Shown one piece after another: positions 9,701 through 17,538 of a stretch of DNA of 43,734 nucleotides. This DNA is from an uncultured Bacteroidales bacterium (lineage in GTDB: Bacteria; Bacteroidota; Bacteroidia; Bacteroidales; UBA4417): NCBI GenBank assembly GCA_903879715.1, contig CAIRMR010000009.1, positions 1 through 43,734 on the forward strand, given 5' to 3'. A program made the position numbers and the translations under genes. The notes under the pieces are model-generated. The model saw only the letters and a program-made list of their open reading frames with translations. It ran no database searches and was not told where the DNA came from. Within the stretch, counting starts at the first letter, position 1. Every line of letters begins with the position of its first letter.

Positions 9701-10111
9701 TTTACTTCCTTGTGGGATAATTATCCTGCGAAAATTGATTTTCCGGTCAATAGTAAAGGTGATGCTGTATATTTCCTGGTCTGTGGGTCAACCAATATGA
9801 TGCAGTGCCAGATTGCTAATGCAGTAATCAGGCTTAACTACTCCGACGGGCAAACAGATTCTCTGGAACTTATTCCTCCAATAAATTTCTGGAGTTTATG
9901 CCCCATCGGAGGTCAGGATTACACTGATGAAAAGGATAAATTCTGTTTACCTGGTGAGTTGCCTCAAAGAGTACAATTGGGTGAAAACTGCAGGGCTATG
10001 TTACTGAACTTAAAAATGCGAAAGGGTGTGGAATTAAAAAGCATTACACTTGAAACCCTTTCACAGGAGGTGGTGGTAGGTTTGATGGGAATTACAATCA
10101 TGAAGCTGTAA
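6767..10111 (+). CDS. DUF4450 protein with (alpha/alpha)6-like catalytic region, probable glycosidase
   Basis: 1114 residues with a signal peptide (hydrophobic stretch about 14-30, cleavage near SNGQ). Residues about 35-280 match my recollection of the DUF4450 beta-sandwich (GHNPGYYNNRPLY, ARLAKDHYLYG). Residues about 310-760 look like an (alpha/alpha)6 barrel, with repeated Trp/Asp/Glu-rich turns such as WMRDCFDPDHDGIY, GGGTAEETSYAYRGH and TSGWMPGRFSVRELWPGD, as in GH78/GH63-type clans. The last third is beta-rich and of unknown role. Asp and Glu in the DPDHDG, AEETS and ELWPGD segments are candidate catalytic residues. The family is annotated largely as unknown function. It sits 44 bases after the GH106-like gene, so a step on the same glycan is likely. 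No CAZy family is assigned here. Confidence 0.7.
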   Translation: MKTTATRCRNIKILTFLFLLYSIVFIPVLSNGQVNGSQKSRYEAIDGAIVGHNPGYYNNRPLYINNTDAFILTGDKPIARLAKDHYLYGTFLMAIERNGKVKWLQECDQITSAYRPGKMSWQIGDKEFPGLKVNLEIVPMATGTGMSVRATAEGAIDGDKLIWAFGGAKWFTGQNLSSTFDVMVHPELVLYGFKPEECKNNVIDTTAEFSFVSFADGTTNQKKLFSVAGSCSFLTNRSISDASTWNNSSLSGQSKTIDLPILNGRVVLEKGKPVYWAFESFNEAGNPDLSMIKNPENAFSEGLKRTDAFGDRLKINTPDPYLNAVAQASVAAVDGTWYPPVFVHGAMQYNVRFPGWRTLFGGSMYGWHERVQREAEFYIGAQITESDKTEAKPDPALLLTGQHPDSRFYGAGRIDKDQQFYDMQTQFFDQVIEEWRFSADPDLEKILRPALELHLTWMRDCFDPDHDGIYTSYLNTWPTDSQWYNGGGTAEETSYAYRGHLAARDMARRARDKEAETYHAQMLEKIKKSFFKKLWIKDKGHSGAYIEEGGNKRLHKDPWLYSIFLPIDAGLTSKQQAVESVYYSEWALQNDRMPAGGRRVWTSGWMPGRFSVRELWPGDNYHLALSYFQAGLPNDGWDIMRGTFMTSAFNHKSPGNLGGVQGGVDFGDCVHTFTRALVAGLFGFKPDYPNGKVNISPRFPTDWSNASIELPDVKMAFNRSGNRIMYSCRLARAANLELLLPVQCKGIENVSVNGKKVQWELLPGVGGSVVKIDLVETAKAEVIIETSKQLPYYSPVTIAGNIGEVIRFTAKDAQIIGYEDPQGVLENEENKNGIITATLSKNPGFHTIVAEVIVGKAHQWRVFRIKVNDPIGETKKQARFVDEIPANAGWKIIDISSMFNANVARIYYQLYLTPRPNTVSARLGSDGYSPWTHLYWNLVPPVINTDSVKTMLYNQSRLITPQKIPFLWNPVWGFKNIAFTSLWDNYPAKIDFPVNSKGDAVYFLVCGSTNMMQCQIANAVIRLNYSDGQTDSLELIPPINFWSLCPIGGQDYTDEKDKFCLPGELPQRVQLGENCRAMLLNLKMRKGVELKSITLETLSQEVVVGLMGITIMKL

Positions 10112-10274
10112 GCTTTATTTAATAAGTCTTTCGAAATATTGCCAGGCTACAGTGAGCAAAAGGCGAGTATATAATTCCAGAAAGACTTCTGCATAAAGTT
10201 ATTAAATCAATTGGTTTATCAAAAACGGGAAAAGGACTTAAACGCTAAAAACAAATTATCTAAACCGCAATAAT

Positions 10275-12125
10275 ATGCTTAAAAAGCTAACTCTTGTACT
10301 CACATCCTTACTTATCATAAACACGATAAGTTTTGGGCAAGTCCGGGATATATATATGCCTTTATCTGCAGGTAGTATAAAACTGAATGGCTATTTGGAA
10401 AATAACATTCAAAATTCAATTGCACACTGGAACAAAGGAGTAGTCCCTTATGCAGCACTTGTAGAAAAATTCAGGACAGGAAGGTCTTTTTTTGCCCAGG
10501 GTGAAATGTGGGGCAAGGCAGTCCGATCGGGTTGTATGTTTTACAGGTACACACAGGATCCGGAATTAAAGAAAATTCTGGATGCCACGGTTGCCGATTT
10601 ATTATCAACACAAAGAGCAAACGGAAGTATCAGCTGCTCTGAAATTGATAAGCAACCGGATGGTCCCGGCGGGGATTTATGGGAAAGAAAATATGTGTTG
10701 CTGGCATTAAATCAATATTACACAAATGTCAACAAAGATCCGAAAGTGCTTCAATCGATGATTGATCAGGCAAACTGCATTATTTCACAGGTTGGGGATC
10801 CGCCTAAAACACGAATTACAGATCTTGGCTGGAGTCCGAACCACATTGAATCCAGCACCCTCCTTGAACCTATAATGCAGCTTTACACATTAACCGGAAA
10901 TCAAAACTATCTTGATTTTGCCAAATATATTATTAAAGAAGGAGGGGCAAAAGGATATAATATTATCGAAGATGCCTGTAATAATATAGTTCCTGAGAAA
11001 ATTGGCGGAGTATATCCAAAAGCCTATGAGATGATGTCATTATTCGAAGGACTTGTTGAATACTATCGGGTAACCGGCGACGAACATATAAAAACAGCTG
11101 TACTTAACCTTTATCACAATATTATTAATAATGAGATTACGCTGATTGGTAATGGCGGAGGAGATCAGCCTTACCATCCTGCAGTGATGGGCGAGGCCTG
11201 GGATAACACAGCCCTCGAGCAAACCAATCCGGATATTAAAAGAATGATGGAAACCTGTGTTGGGGTAACCTGGATTAAATTGTGCAGCCAGATATTGCGC
11301 TTAACCGGCGATCCTTCAACCATCGACATGATTGAGAAGTATACCTATAATGGGCTGTTGGGAGCGATGAAGCCTGAAGGTGACGGATTTAGTTATGTAA
11401 ATCTCCTCAATGGTGTAAAAACCAATAAGGAAGGTTGGGGAGGAATAGTTGATGATGTATATGTTACCTGCTGTAACCTGAACGGACCGATGGGGTTGGC
11501 ATACCTTCCCTATGTTGCCATTATGAATTCGGAATCGGGACCTATAATAAACCTTTATAACCAGGGAGAGGCAAAAGTTCAGATTTCAAAAAAACTGTAT
11601 GTTGATCTTAAAATCGAAACAGACTATCCCCTGTCAGGAAATATCACAGTGAAAGTTACCCCTGATAACCCAAACGATTTCACACTTAAATTGAGGATAC
11701 CTGAATGGAGTAAAAACACGGTCTTAAAAGTTAACGGTGATCCTATCAAGGTGGTTCCTGGATCTTATGCAGAAATTAACCGCAAATGGTCGAAGGGTGA
11801 CCGCATTGAATTAAACCTTGATATGCGTTGCAAAATAGTTGAAGCGCCTCATGGAAGCAACCGGAAAGGAGACAATTTCGTGGCACTGATCAGGGGGCCT
11901 GTAGTCCTGGCAAGAGATGAAAATATCGATCAGAACTATACTCAGCCTGTTTCAATAATTTCAAAAGATGGCTATGTTGACGTTCTGCCGGAATCCCCAA
12001 ACTCTAAAAGCACAAGGATGCAGTTTCGGGTTCCGACAACTAAAGGCTTTATTCATATGGTGGATTACTCTTCAGTGGATAGCTGGGCCGGTAAAAATAT
12101 CTGCACATGGCTGCCGTATGAATAG
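10275..12125 (+). CDS. GH127 family enzyme (beta-L-arabinofuranosidase type), secreted
   Basis: 616 residues with a signal peptide ending near ISFGQ. An (alpha/alpha)6 barrel is followed by beta-sandwich domains. GH127 enzymes use a zinc-bound cysteine as nucleophile. The characteristic residues are present: Glu326 and Cys328 in METC, and the pair Cys399-Cys400 in VTCCNLNGPMG, matching E338/C340/C417/C418 of the reference enzyme HypBA1. The protein should therefore be active as a retaining glycosidase. Family substrates are beta-L-arabinofuranosides; some Bacteroides members act on other sugars of rhamnogalacturonan-II, so specificity is not fixed by family. It follows the DUF4450 gene after 163 bases containing a 9-bp inverted repeat (10124-10132 with 10180-10188), possibly a weak transcript end or processing site. 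Confidence 0.88.
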   Translation: MLKKLTLVLTSLLIINTISFGQVRDIYMPLSAGSIKLNGYLENNIQNSIAHWNKGVVPYAALVEKFRTGRSFFAQGEMWGKAVRSGCMFYRYTQDPELKKILDATVADLLSTQRANGSISCSEIDKQPDGPGGDLWERKYVLLALNQYYTNVNKDPKVLQSMIDQANCIISQVGDPPKTRITDLGWSPNHIESSTLLEPIMQLYTLTGNQNYLDFAKYIIKEGGAKGYNIIEDACNNIVPEKIGGVYPKAYEMMSLFEGLVEYYRVTGDEHIKTAVLNLYHNIINNEITLIGNGGGDQPYHPAVMGEAWDNTALEQTNPDIKRMMETCVGVTWIKLCSQILRLTGDPSTIDMIEKYTYNGLLGAMKPEGDGFSYVNLLNGVKTNKEGWGGIVDDVYVTCCNLNGPMGLAYLPYVAIMNSESGPIINLYNQGEAKVQISKKLYVDLKIETDYPLSGNITVKVTPDNPNDFTLKLRIPEWSKNTVLKVNGDPIKVVPGSYAEINRKWSKGDRIELNLDMRCKIVEAPHGSNRKGDNFVALIRGPVVLARDENIDQNYTQPVSIISKDGYVDVLPESPNSKSTRMQFRVPTTKGFIHMVDYSSVDSWAGKNICTWLPYE

Positions 12126-12235
12126 AAGGCTCACTGTAACACGTTCGGCAACAGGCCTGAGATAAAAAATCTGAAGGAAAAGCAGTTCTTTTTGTCGATG
12201 TTTTGGCCGAATCCTTCTTAATTATAAAGACTACT

Positions 12236-12261
12236 ACTAAATACTAATACTAAATACTAAT
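12236..12261. repeat. Two perfect tandem copies of a 13-bp AT-rich unit in a leader
   Basis: The unit ACTAAATACTAAT occurs at 12236-12248 and again at 12249-12261, ending three bases before the ATG at 12265. It occupies the place where a ribosome-binding site would be and has no purine-rich Shine-Dalgarno sequence. It could influence translation initiation of the large LamG-GH106-like protein, or be a slippage product without function. Confidence 0.85.
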
Positions 12262-12264
12262 AAA

Positions 12265-15200
12265 ATGAAAAAAAGAAATGCTTTTTTAATGATGTGCCTG
12301 TTTACACTGTCTTTAACGACTAAAGCACAGGACATTGTATGGGATTATGCTACAGATGCACAAGGCTGGCATGACCTGGGAGCAGGCCGCGATGTAACTG
12401 CAACCTGGGATAATGGGGCACTGAAAATGACCTATTTTGAAAATTCACCAGGCTCAGGGCCTCAATTATGGTTTGCGGCAGTTCAGGTTGAAAAAGAATT
12501 CGATGCGGGCAACTATCCCTATCTTGAAATATCCTACAGAACAGTTAACTGGCCTACGATATTGCCGGTAAAATGTCTTGTTCAATTTATGAACAGTGCT
12601 GATAAACCTGTTTATTCTTACGCAGATCTTGATCCAACAAAGAATTCTGTTTCCATAGATATTGCGGCATTGGATCCGGGCTGGGGGGGGAAGTATACCG
12701 GTATAATGAAAACAGTCTACCTCGAAATACCTCACAATGGCGCAGTAGCAGCTAATCCGGCAACTGATTGGTTTAATGCAACAACTCTGATAGACAAGGT
12801 TGTACTTACCAATAATCAAACAATTTCAAAAAAGGTTGCTCATTGGAGCTTTGATACAAATTATACGGATGATATTGGCAACATATCCGGGGCAGCCAAT
12901 GGCAACCCTGTCATTAGTGCTGCATCAGCAAAAATTGGTACAGGTGCATTGGTTTTAGATGGAGTTGGATCCTACCTGAGAATGGCAGCCAATCCTGTGT
13001 TTTCTTCACAAGATATTACTTATTCATTTTGGATGAAGACTCCTGTAGGAGGACAAACACATCCGGGAGCTGCCCGCATCTTCTCTACTCCTTCCAGTAC
13101 AGGTTTTGAAATAGGTATTCTGAATGGAAATTTAAGTTTTCTTGCTGATGGGAGCTGGCAGAATTTTGTAAACGGCTGGCCAAATAATACCTGGACTCAA
13201 GTTACAATAGTGGTTTCAGGGAAAGAGGTGACCTGTTATAAAAATGGTGTTCAAAGCGGAGCTACTTTAACATCGTCAAGTCAAGTCCGTACGGGAGATT
13301 TTTTACTTGGAAGCAATGGCGGAGAGTCAGTAATAGCATCAATAGATGAATTTTCAATATACAATTATGCACTCTCAAAAGCTGAAGTAGAAGGAGAAGC
13401 AGGAAAAGAACCCGATAAGATGTTAGGGTATTGGTCATTTGATGCTGACCTGGCTGATAGTACAGCAATAAATACCCTCACTAGTCTCGGAAGTACTAAA
13501 GTCATTGATAAAAATGAGTTTAAGAAAGGAGGTGGGGCATTCAGGTTCAATGGAATTGATGACCGGTTAAAGATGACTGATATTTACTCCTCAAACAAAA
13601 AGGAGTTTACTTATTCGTATTGGCTTAAAACCGACGCAGCTGGAGCCGGAACCGGAGCGCCCAGGATGATAAGTCACAATAATAATGCTTTTGAATTAGC
13701 CTTTTTAAATGGAAATATATCCTGTTTTGCAAAAAATTGGATTGATTATAAATACCAGGTTAAAAATGATGCCTGGAATCAGTTTGTATGGTCTTATGAC
13801 GGGGCTAATTTAAAATTATACATTAACGGTATCTACCGGGGTTCAAAAGCCATAGATTCTATAGGAGGTTTGGGGGATTTATACATTGGTGGAAGTAGTG
13901 CCGGTGGGGACTATCTGAAAGGCTGCATTGACGAACTGAAGATATATAACTATGCTTTGACTCTGAACGAGATCAGAGATCCTGATACTTATGAAAAACC
14001 GTCTGTTCCTGAGTATGCAAAATTAAAAACGGAATCGATGTTTAGCATTAATTCGAACTTTAAAAATCCGGATATGCTTTATGCTCCATATATTTTCTGG
14101 TTCTGGGATGAGCCTTTGGATCCAGCCATCTATCCACAGAAACCCGGGAACATGGCCGCCAAAATGCTTGAGCAGGGCTTAAATCCGGGGTATCCTCATG
14201 GCAGAATATGCATGACAGAGATACTGGGTTATCAGGATGGTGGTTCAAATGTGGCTAATCGTCCGGCAGATTTTGTAGTAACTAAAAGTTTGCCCCAGCC
14301 TGAGTGGTTAAGCGAAAAATGGTTCGATGCCTACGGAGAAGCACTTAATTCAACAGTAAAGGGAGGCGGACGTATGGGTTATGATGACGAATATATGTGG
14401 CCTGTTGGTCATGCTGCCGGTAGAGTGAACCAAAAGCATCCTGAATTGGAAGGATCCTCATTGCAATGGGAGCTCCAGGATGTAGCAGGGGGACAAACGA
14501 TAGCTGTACCAACCTCATTCTTTTCGGTTGCAGGGAAAATGAGTGTGCTTCCGGATTATAATTCTGCTCCTGATTATGTCCATGCAAGTTGGATTTGGAA
14601 TCAGTCAGCAACACTGCCAGCATATTATTTCAGGAAAAAGTTTGCACGTAATGCAGGAACTATCTCTTCTGCAAAAATTACAATTACCTGCGATAACTCC
14701 TATAAGCTATATGTTAACGGTCAGTTGGTTGGAAGTGATCTATCGTGGTGGACCGTCGAGGAATATAATGTCAGCTCAAAGCTGACCAGTGGTGAAAACG
14801 TAATCGCCGTGGAGGGAGGTGGTGATACGGGGGTTGACGCTCTGCTGTGTGAATTGCTGATTACTTTCTCCGATGGCAGCACGCAAAGAATCAGCTCAGA
14901 TGGCCTGTGGAAAGTACATGCAGTTAGTGAATCCAACTGGAATACAGTTTCTTATGATGATACTTCCTGGATTCTTGCAACCGTATTGGGTCCGGGTGGA
15001 ATGTCTCCTTGGGGTTTGACGCAGGCTAAAGTGCCTTATTTAAAGGCTACTATAGCTACTAATACACTTCAGGTTATAAGTGATGGAACGGCAGTAAACT
15101 GGACAGTTCCCGGTACATCAGCTGACAAATGGCGTATTTACACCTTCAAAAAGGTTGCCAGCGGGTTGAATTTATTGGACAAAAGGGCTTCCGATGCATT

Positions 15201-17451
15201 TATTGAGATTGCCCACCAACCTTATGTCGATCATTTTGGAGACAAGATGGGAACCACTATTACCGGTGCCTTCTGCGACACAGAAGGAAGCTGGGGAATT
15301 GGGAATGGAATCCCCTGGACCAACGGACTTGAATCGGCCTATTCAGGCAAAACCGCCGGAAGAGATATCAGGCTCTGGTTACCGCTCATTCTGGATGAAG
15401 ATAGTGACGGGAAATACGCCAGGGCACGGTTTGATTATTTTGATGTGATCTCCGATTTCTACGCCGGGTTTTATGAGAATATAAGCAATTGGCTGGCTGA
15501 ACATAACATGTATTACACCGGACATTTTTGGGAAGAAAGCTTGCAACGCGAAACATCTTGTGCGGGCGATAACATGAAAGGTCAAAGGGCTTTTTCTATG
15601 CCTGGAAATGATGCCCTGAATAGTTCAATTTACGATCCGCACGATTCTAAGGAAGCTCAATCTGTGGCCGAATTTGATGGGAAAAGGTATATGAACGAAT
15701 TATTAGGCGCAGGTGATATGAACATATTTGATCCCAAACTTATGAAAGAAGCTGTTAACTGCGCTATTGCCTATGGGTTTAATCATATTATTAATCATGG
15801 AGTATTTATGACCAGAACTTTTAAAGGCAGCGGCTGGTTGCCCGATTGGTTTGATCAAAATCCGTGGTGGAATGTATTTGATACCTGGACCGGCTTTGTT
15901 CGCAGGGCAAGCTACTTAAATTCGCAGGGACAGGTAAATCCTGATGTGCTTCTTTATTCTCCTAATGCAAGTGCAATGGTACTTTTGGGACAAAACGACA
16001 AAATATTCTGGAGTTCATTAGCAGGACATGTAGGATATATAGACGATCTTTATTCGCAAGAGGTTAAAGATATCAACACAGTGTACAGTAATGCCATAAG
16101 GGAGCTTACAAAACACAGAATTGAATATCTTATTGCAGATAATTATTATATGAAAAAAATGACGCAATCGGGTAATAACCTGGCATACGGAAACTTTAAT
16201 TTCAAATCAGTAGTGCTTCCCAAAATGGCTGTAATGTCACTGCCTGATGCTCAGAAAATAGTGAATTTTGCTAAAGCAGGAGGATATGTTTATTCACTGG
16301 GAAATTTACCACGTGGCTCAGTCGAAAACGGAATGGGAGATCCTGAAATGGCTTCATTGATGACTGAACTGAAATCGTGCAGTAATTATAAGGCTGTTTC
16401 TAATATTGCAACAACTTTAAATGCGAAACCAGAAGGATTGAAATCACCTGTTCAGTTTGTTTCGGGTGAATTTGCGATGTTACAGCACAGGCGAAAAATT
16501 GATGGGAATGATTTCTTCTGGTTAACAAATAACAACAGTGTTCAACAGAAGTGTGTTGTTTACATAGAAGGAGTAAGCGGCGAAGCTCAGATATGGAATT
16601 GCGAAACAGGTGAGAAAAAGAGCGTGGCATCTGCTGGTGGCCAGGTAAGCTTGACTTTTGAGCCCCATGAAGCCTATTTCCTTGAGTTTGGCTCCAATCT
16701 GACAGGGGCCGGAACTCCTGTACTGAAATTCGATGAAAAGCTGGAATTAATGAATGTTACTGATTGGAAAGTACGCGTAGATACTTCTGCTCAGCCCAAT
16801 GTGGAGTTTGCTGTAACAATTGATCCGTCTTTGCTCACCCCCGAAGGCAAAAGCAAACTATTAACCGATTGGACCAACTGGACGGAATTATCCGATAATT
16901 TCACAGGATCAGTAGATTATTCTGCAACCATAAATCTGTCTGCTATTGAAAAAGATACAATTGAAATTAATCTGGGTAAGGTGAATCATTTTGCCGAAGT
17001 TTGGGTAAATGACACTTACCTGGGAGCAAGGCTCTGGGCTCCTCACTCGTTTTATTCTAATGCTTTTGTTAATGGCACTAACCGGATTAAGGTCCGGGTT
17101 GGCAACCTGGTAAATAATCAGTATGGAAGCGATTACCGTTATTCTGCATCCGGATTGATCGGGCCGGTTAAAATACTGAAAAAGTCTTCCCCGGTTAATA
17201 CTGATTTGGATTTGAGCATTAAAAATTCGCAGATAAAATTGTTCCCGAATCCATGTAAAGGATCAGAATCATTCACAATAACAGGAGTTGAAGCCGAGTC
17301 AGTTACAATTGTGGATATTTTCGGTAAAATTGTTAGAAAAGTAGAAAATAAGAGCTCCGATATATCAGTCAGAGGTTTAAAATCAGGTGAGTACAGAGTC
17401 AGGATTCTTGCTGACGGAATTACTTATACCAAACAATTGCTTATTTTATAA
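12265..17451 (+). CDS. T9SS-exported LamG-LamG-GH106-like multidomain glycosidase
   Basis: 1728 residues. Order: signal peptide (1-21, ending TKAQ); a beta-sandwich, possibly carbohydrate-binding (22-188); two LamG/concanavalin-like domains (about 190-380 and 385-575, each starting with a WSFD segment and ending IDEFSIYNYAL or IDELKIYNYAL); a GH106-like catalytic region (about 595-1630) opening NPDMLYAPYIFWFWDEPL; and a C-terminal sorting domain with PNP at 1661-1663, then DIFGKIV and GLKSGEYRV. The catalytic region keeps CDTEGS, HFWEESLQ and YMNELLGAGD, parallel to the protein at 3417-6722. It carries an extra beta-sandwich at about 765-920 (ASWIWNQSA through YKLYVNGQ) resembling the N-terminal domain of GH78 enzymes. 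The sorting domain implies passage through the type IX system to the surface or medium, so it probably attacks the polymer first. It is the only protein here with that tag. Confidence 0.85.
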   Translation: MKKRNAFLMMCLFTLSLTTKAQDIVWDYATDAQGWHDLGAGRDVTATWDNGALKMTYFENSPGSGPQLWFAAVQVEKEFDAGNYPYLEISYRTVNWPTILPVKCLVQFMNSADKPVYSYADLDPTKNSVSIDIAALDPGWGGKYTGIMKTVYLEIPHNGAVAANPATDWFNATTLIDKVVLTNNQTISKKVAHWSFDTNYTDDIGNISGAANGNPVISAASAKIGTGALVLDGVGSYLRMAANPVFSSQDITYSFWMKTPVGGQTHPGAARIFSTPSSTGFEIGILNGNLSFLADGSWQNFVNGWPNNTWTQVTIVVSGKEVTCYKNGVQSGATLTSSSQVRTGDFLLGSNGGESVIASIDEFSIYNYALSKAEVEGEAGKEPDKMLGYWSFDADLADSTAINTLTSLGSTKVIDKNEFKKGGGAFRFNGIDDRLKMTDIYSSNKKEFTYSYWLKTDAAGAGTGAPRMISHNNNAFELAFLNGNISCFAKNWIDYKYQVKNDAWNQFVWSYDGANLKLYINGIYRGSKAIDSIGGLGDLYIGGSSAGGDYLKGCIDELKIYNYALTLNEIRDPDTYEKPSVPEYAKLKTESMFSINSNFKNPDMLYAPYIFWFWDEPLDPAIYPQKPGNMAAKMLEQGLNPGYPHGRICMTEILGYQDGGSNVANRPADFVVTKSLPQPEWLSEKWFDAYGEALNSTVKGGGRMGYDDEYMWPVGHAAGRVNQKHPELEGSSLQWELQDVAGGQTIAVPTSFFSVAGKMSVLPDYNSAPDYVHASWIWNQSATLPAYYFRKKFARNAGTISSAKITITCDNSYKLYVNGQLVGSDLSWWTVEEYNVSSKLTSGENVIAVEGGGDTGVDALLCELLITFSDGSTQRISSDGLWKVHAVSESNWNTVSYDDTSWILATVLGPGGMSPWGLTQAKVPYLKATIATNTLQVISDGTAVNWTVPGTSADKWRIYTFKKVASGLNLLDKRASDAFIEIAHQPYVDHFGDKMGTTITGAFCDTEGSWGIGNGIPWTNGLESAYSGKTAGRDIRLWLPLILDEDSDGKYARARFDYFDVISDFYAGFYENISNWLAEHNMYYTGHFWEESLQRETSCAGDNMKGQRAFSMPGNDALNSSIYDPHDSKEAQSVAEFDGKRYMNELLGAGDMNIFDPKLMKEAVNCAIAYGFNHIINHGVFMTRTFKGSGWLPDWFDQNPWWNVFDTWTGFVRRASYLNSQGQVNPDVLLYSPNASAMVLLGQNDKIFWSSLAGHVGYIDDLYSQEVKDINTVYSNAIRELTKHRIEYLIADNYYMKKMTQSGNNLAYGNFNFKSVVLPKMAVMSLPDAQKIVNFAKAGGYVYSLGNLPRGSVENGMGDPEMASLMTELKSCSNYKAVSNIATTLNAKPEGLKSPVQFVSGEFAMLQHRRKIDGNDFFWLTNNNSVQQKCVVYIEGVSGEAQIWNCETGEKKSVASAGGQVSLTFEPHEAYFLEFGSNLTGAGTPVLKFDEKLELMNVTDWKVRVDTSAQPNVEFAVTIDPSLLTPEGKSKLLTDWTNWTELSDNFTGSVDYSATINLSAIEKDTIEINLGKVNHFAEVWVNDTYLGARLWAPHSFYSNAFVNGTNRIKVRVGNLVNNQYGSDYRYSASGLIGPVKILKKSSPVNTDLDLSIKNSQIKLFPNPCKGSESFTITGVEAESVTIVDIFGKIVRKVENKSSDISVRGLKSGEYRVRILADGITYTKQLLIL

Positions 17452-17538
17452 CAGGTGAATTGTTCAAATAGTTTATACCGTATGAATACGCATCGAAAAA
17501 TAGTATCACAATTAAAACATTTACTAACTAATAAATTA

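Noticed and set aside
10112-10274. Terminator formed by AAGTCTTTC and GAAAGACTT (10124-10132, 10180-10188)
   Set aside because: The arms are 47 bases apart with no T-run after the second arm, so a rho-independent terminator is not supported.
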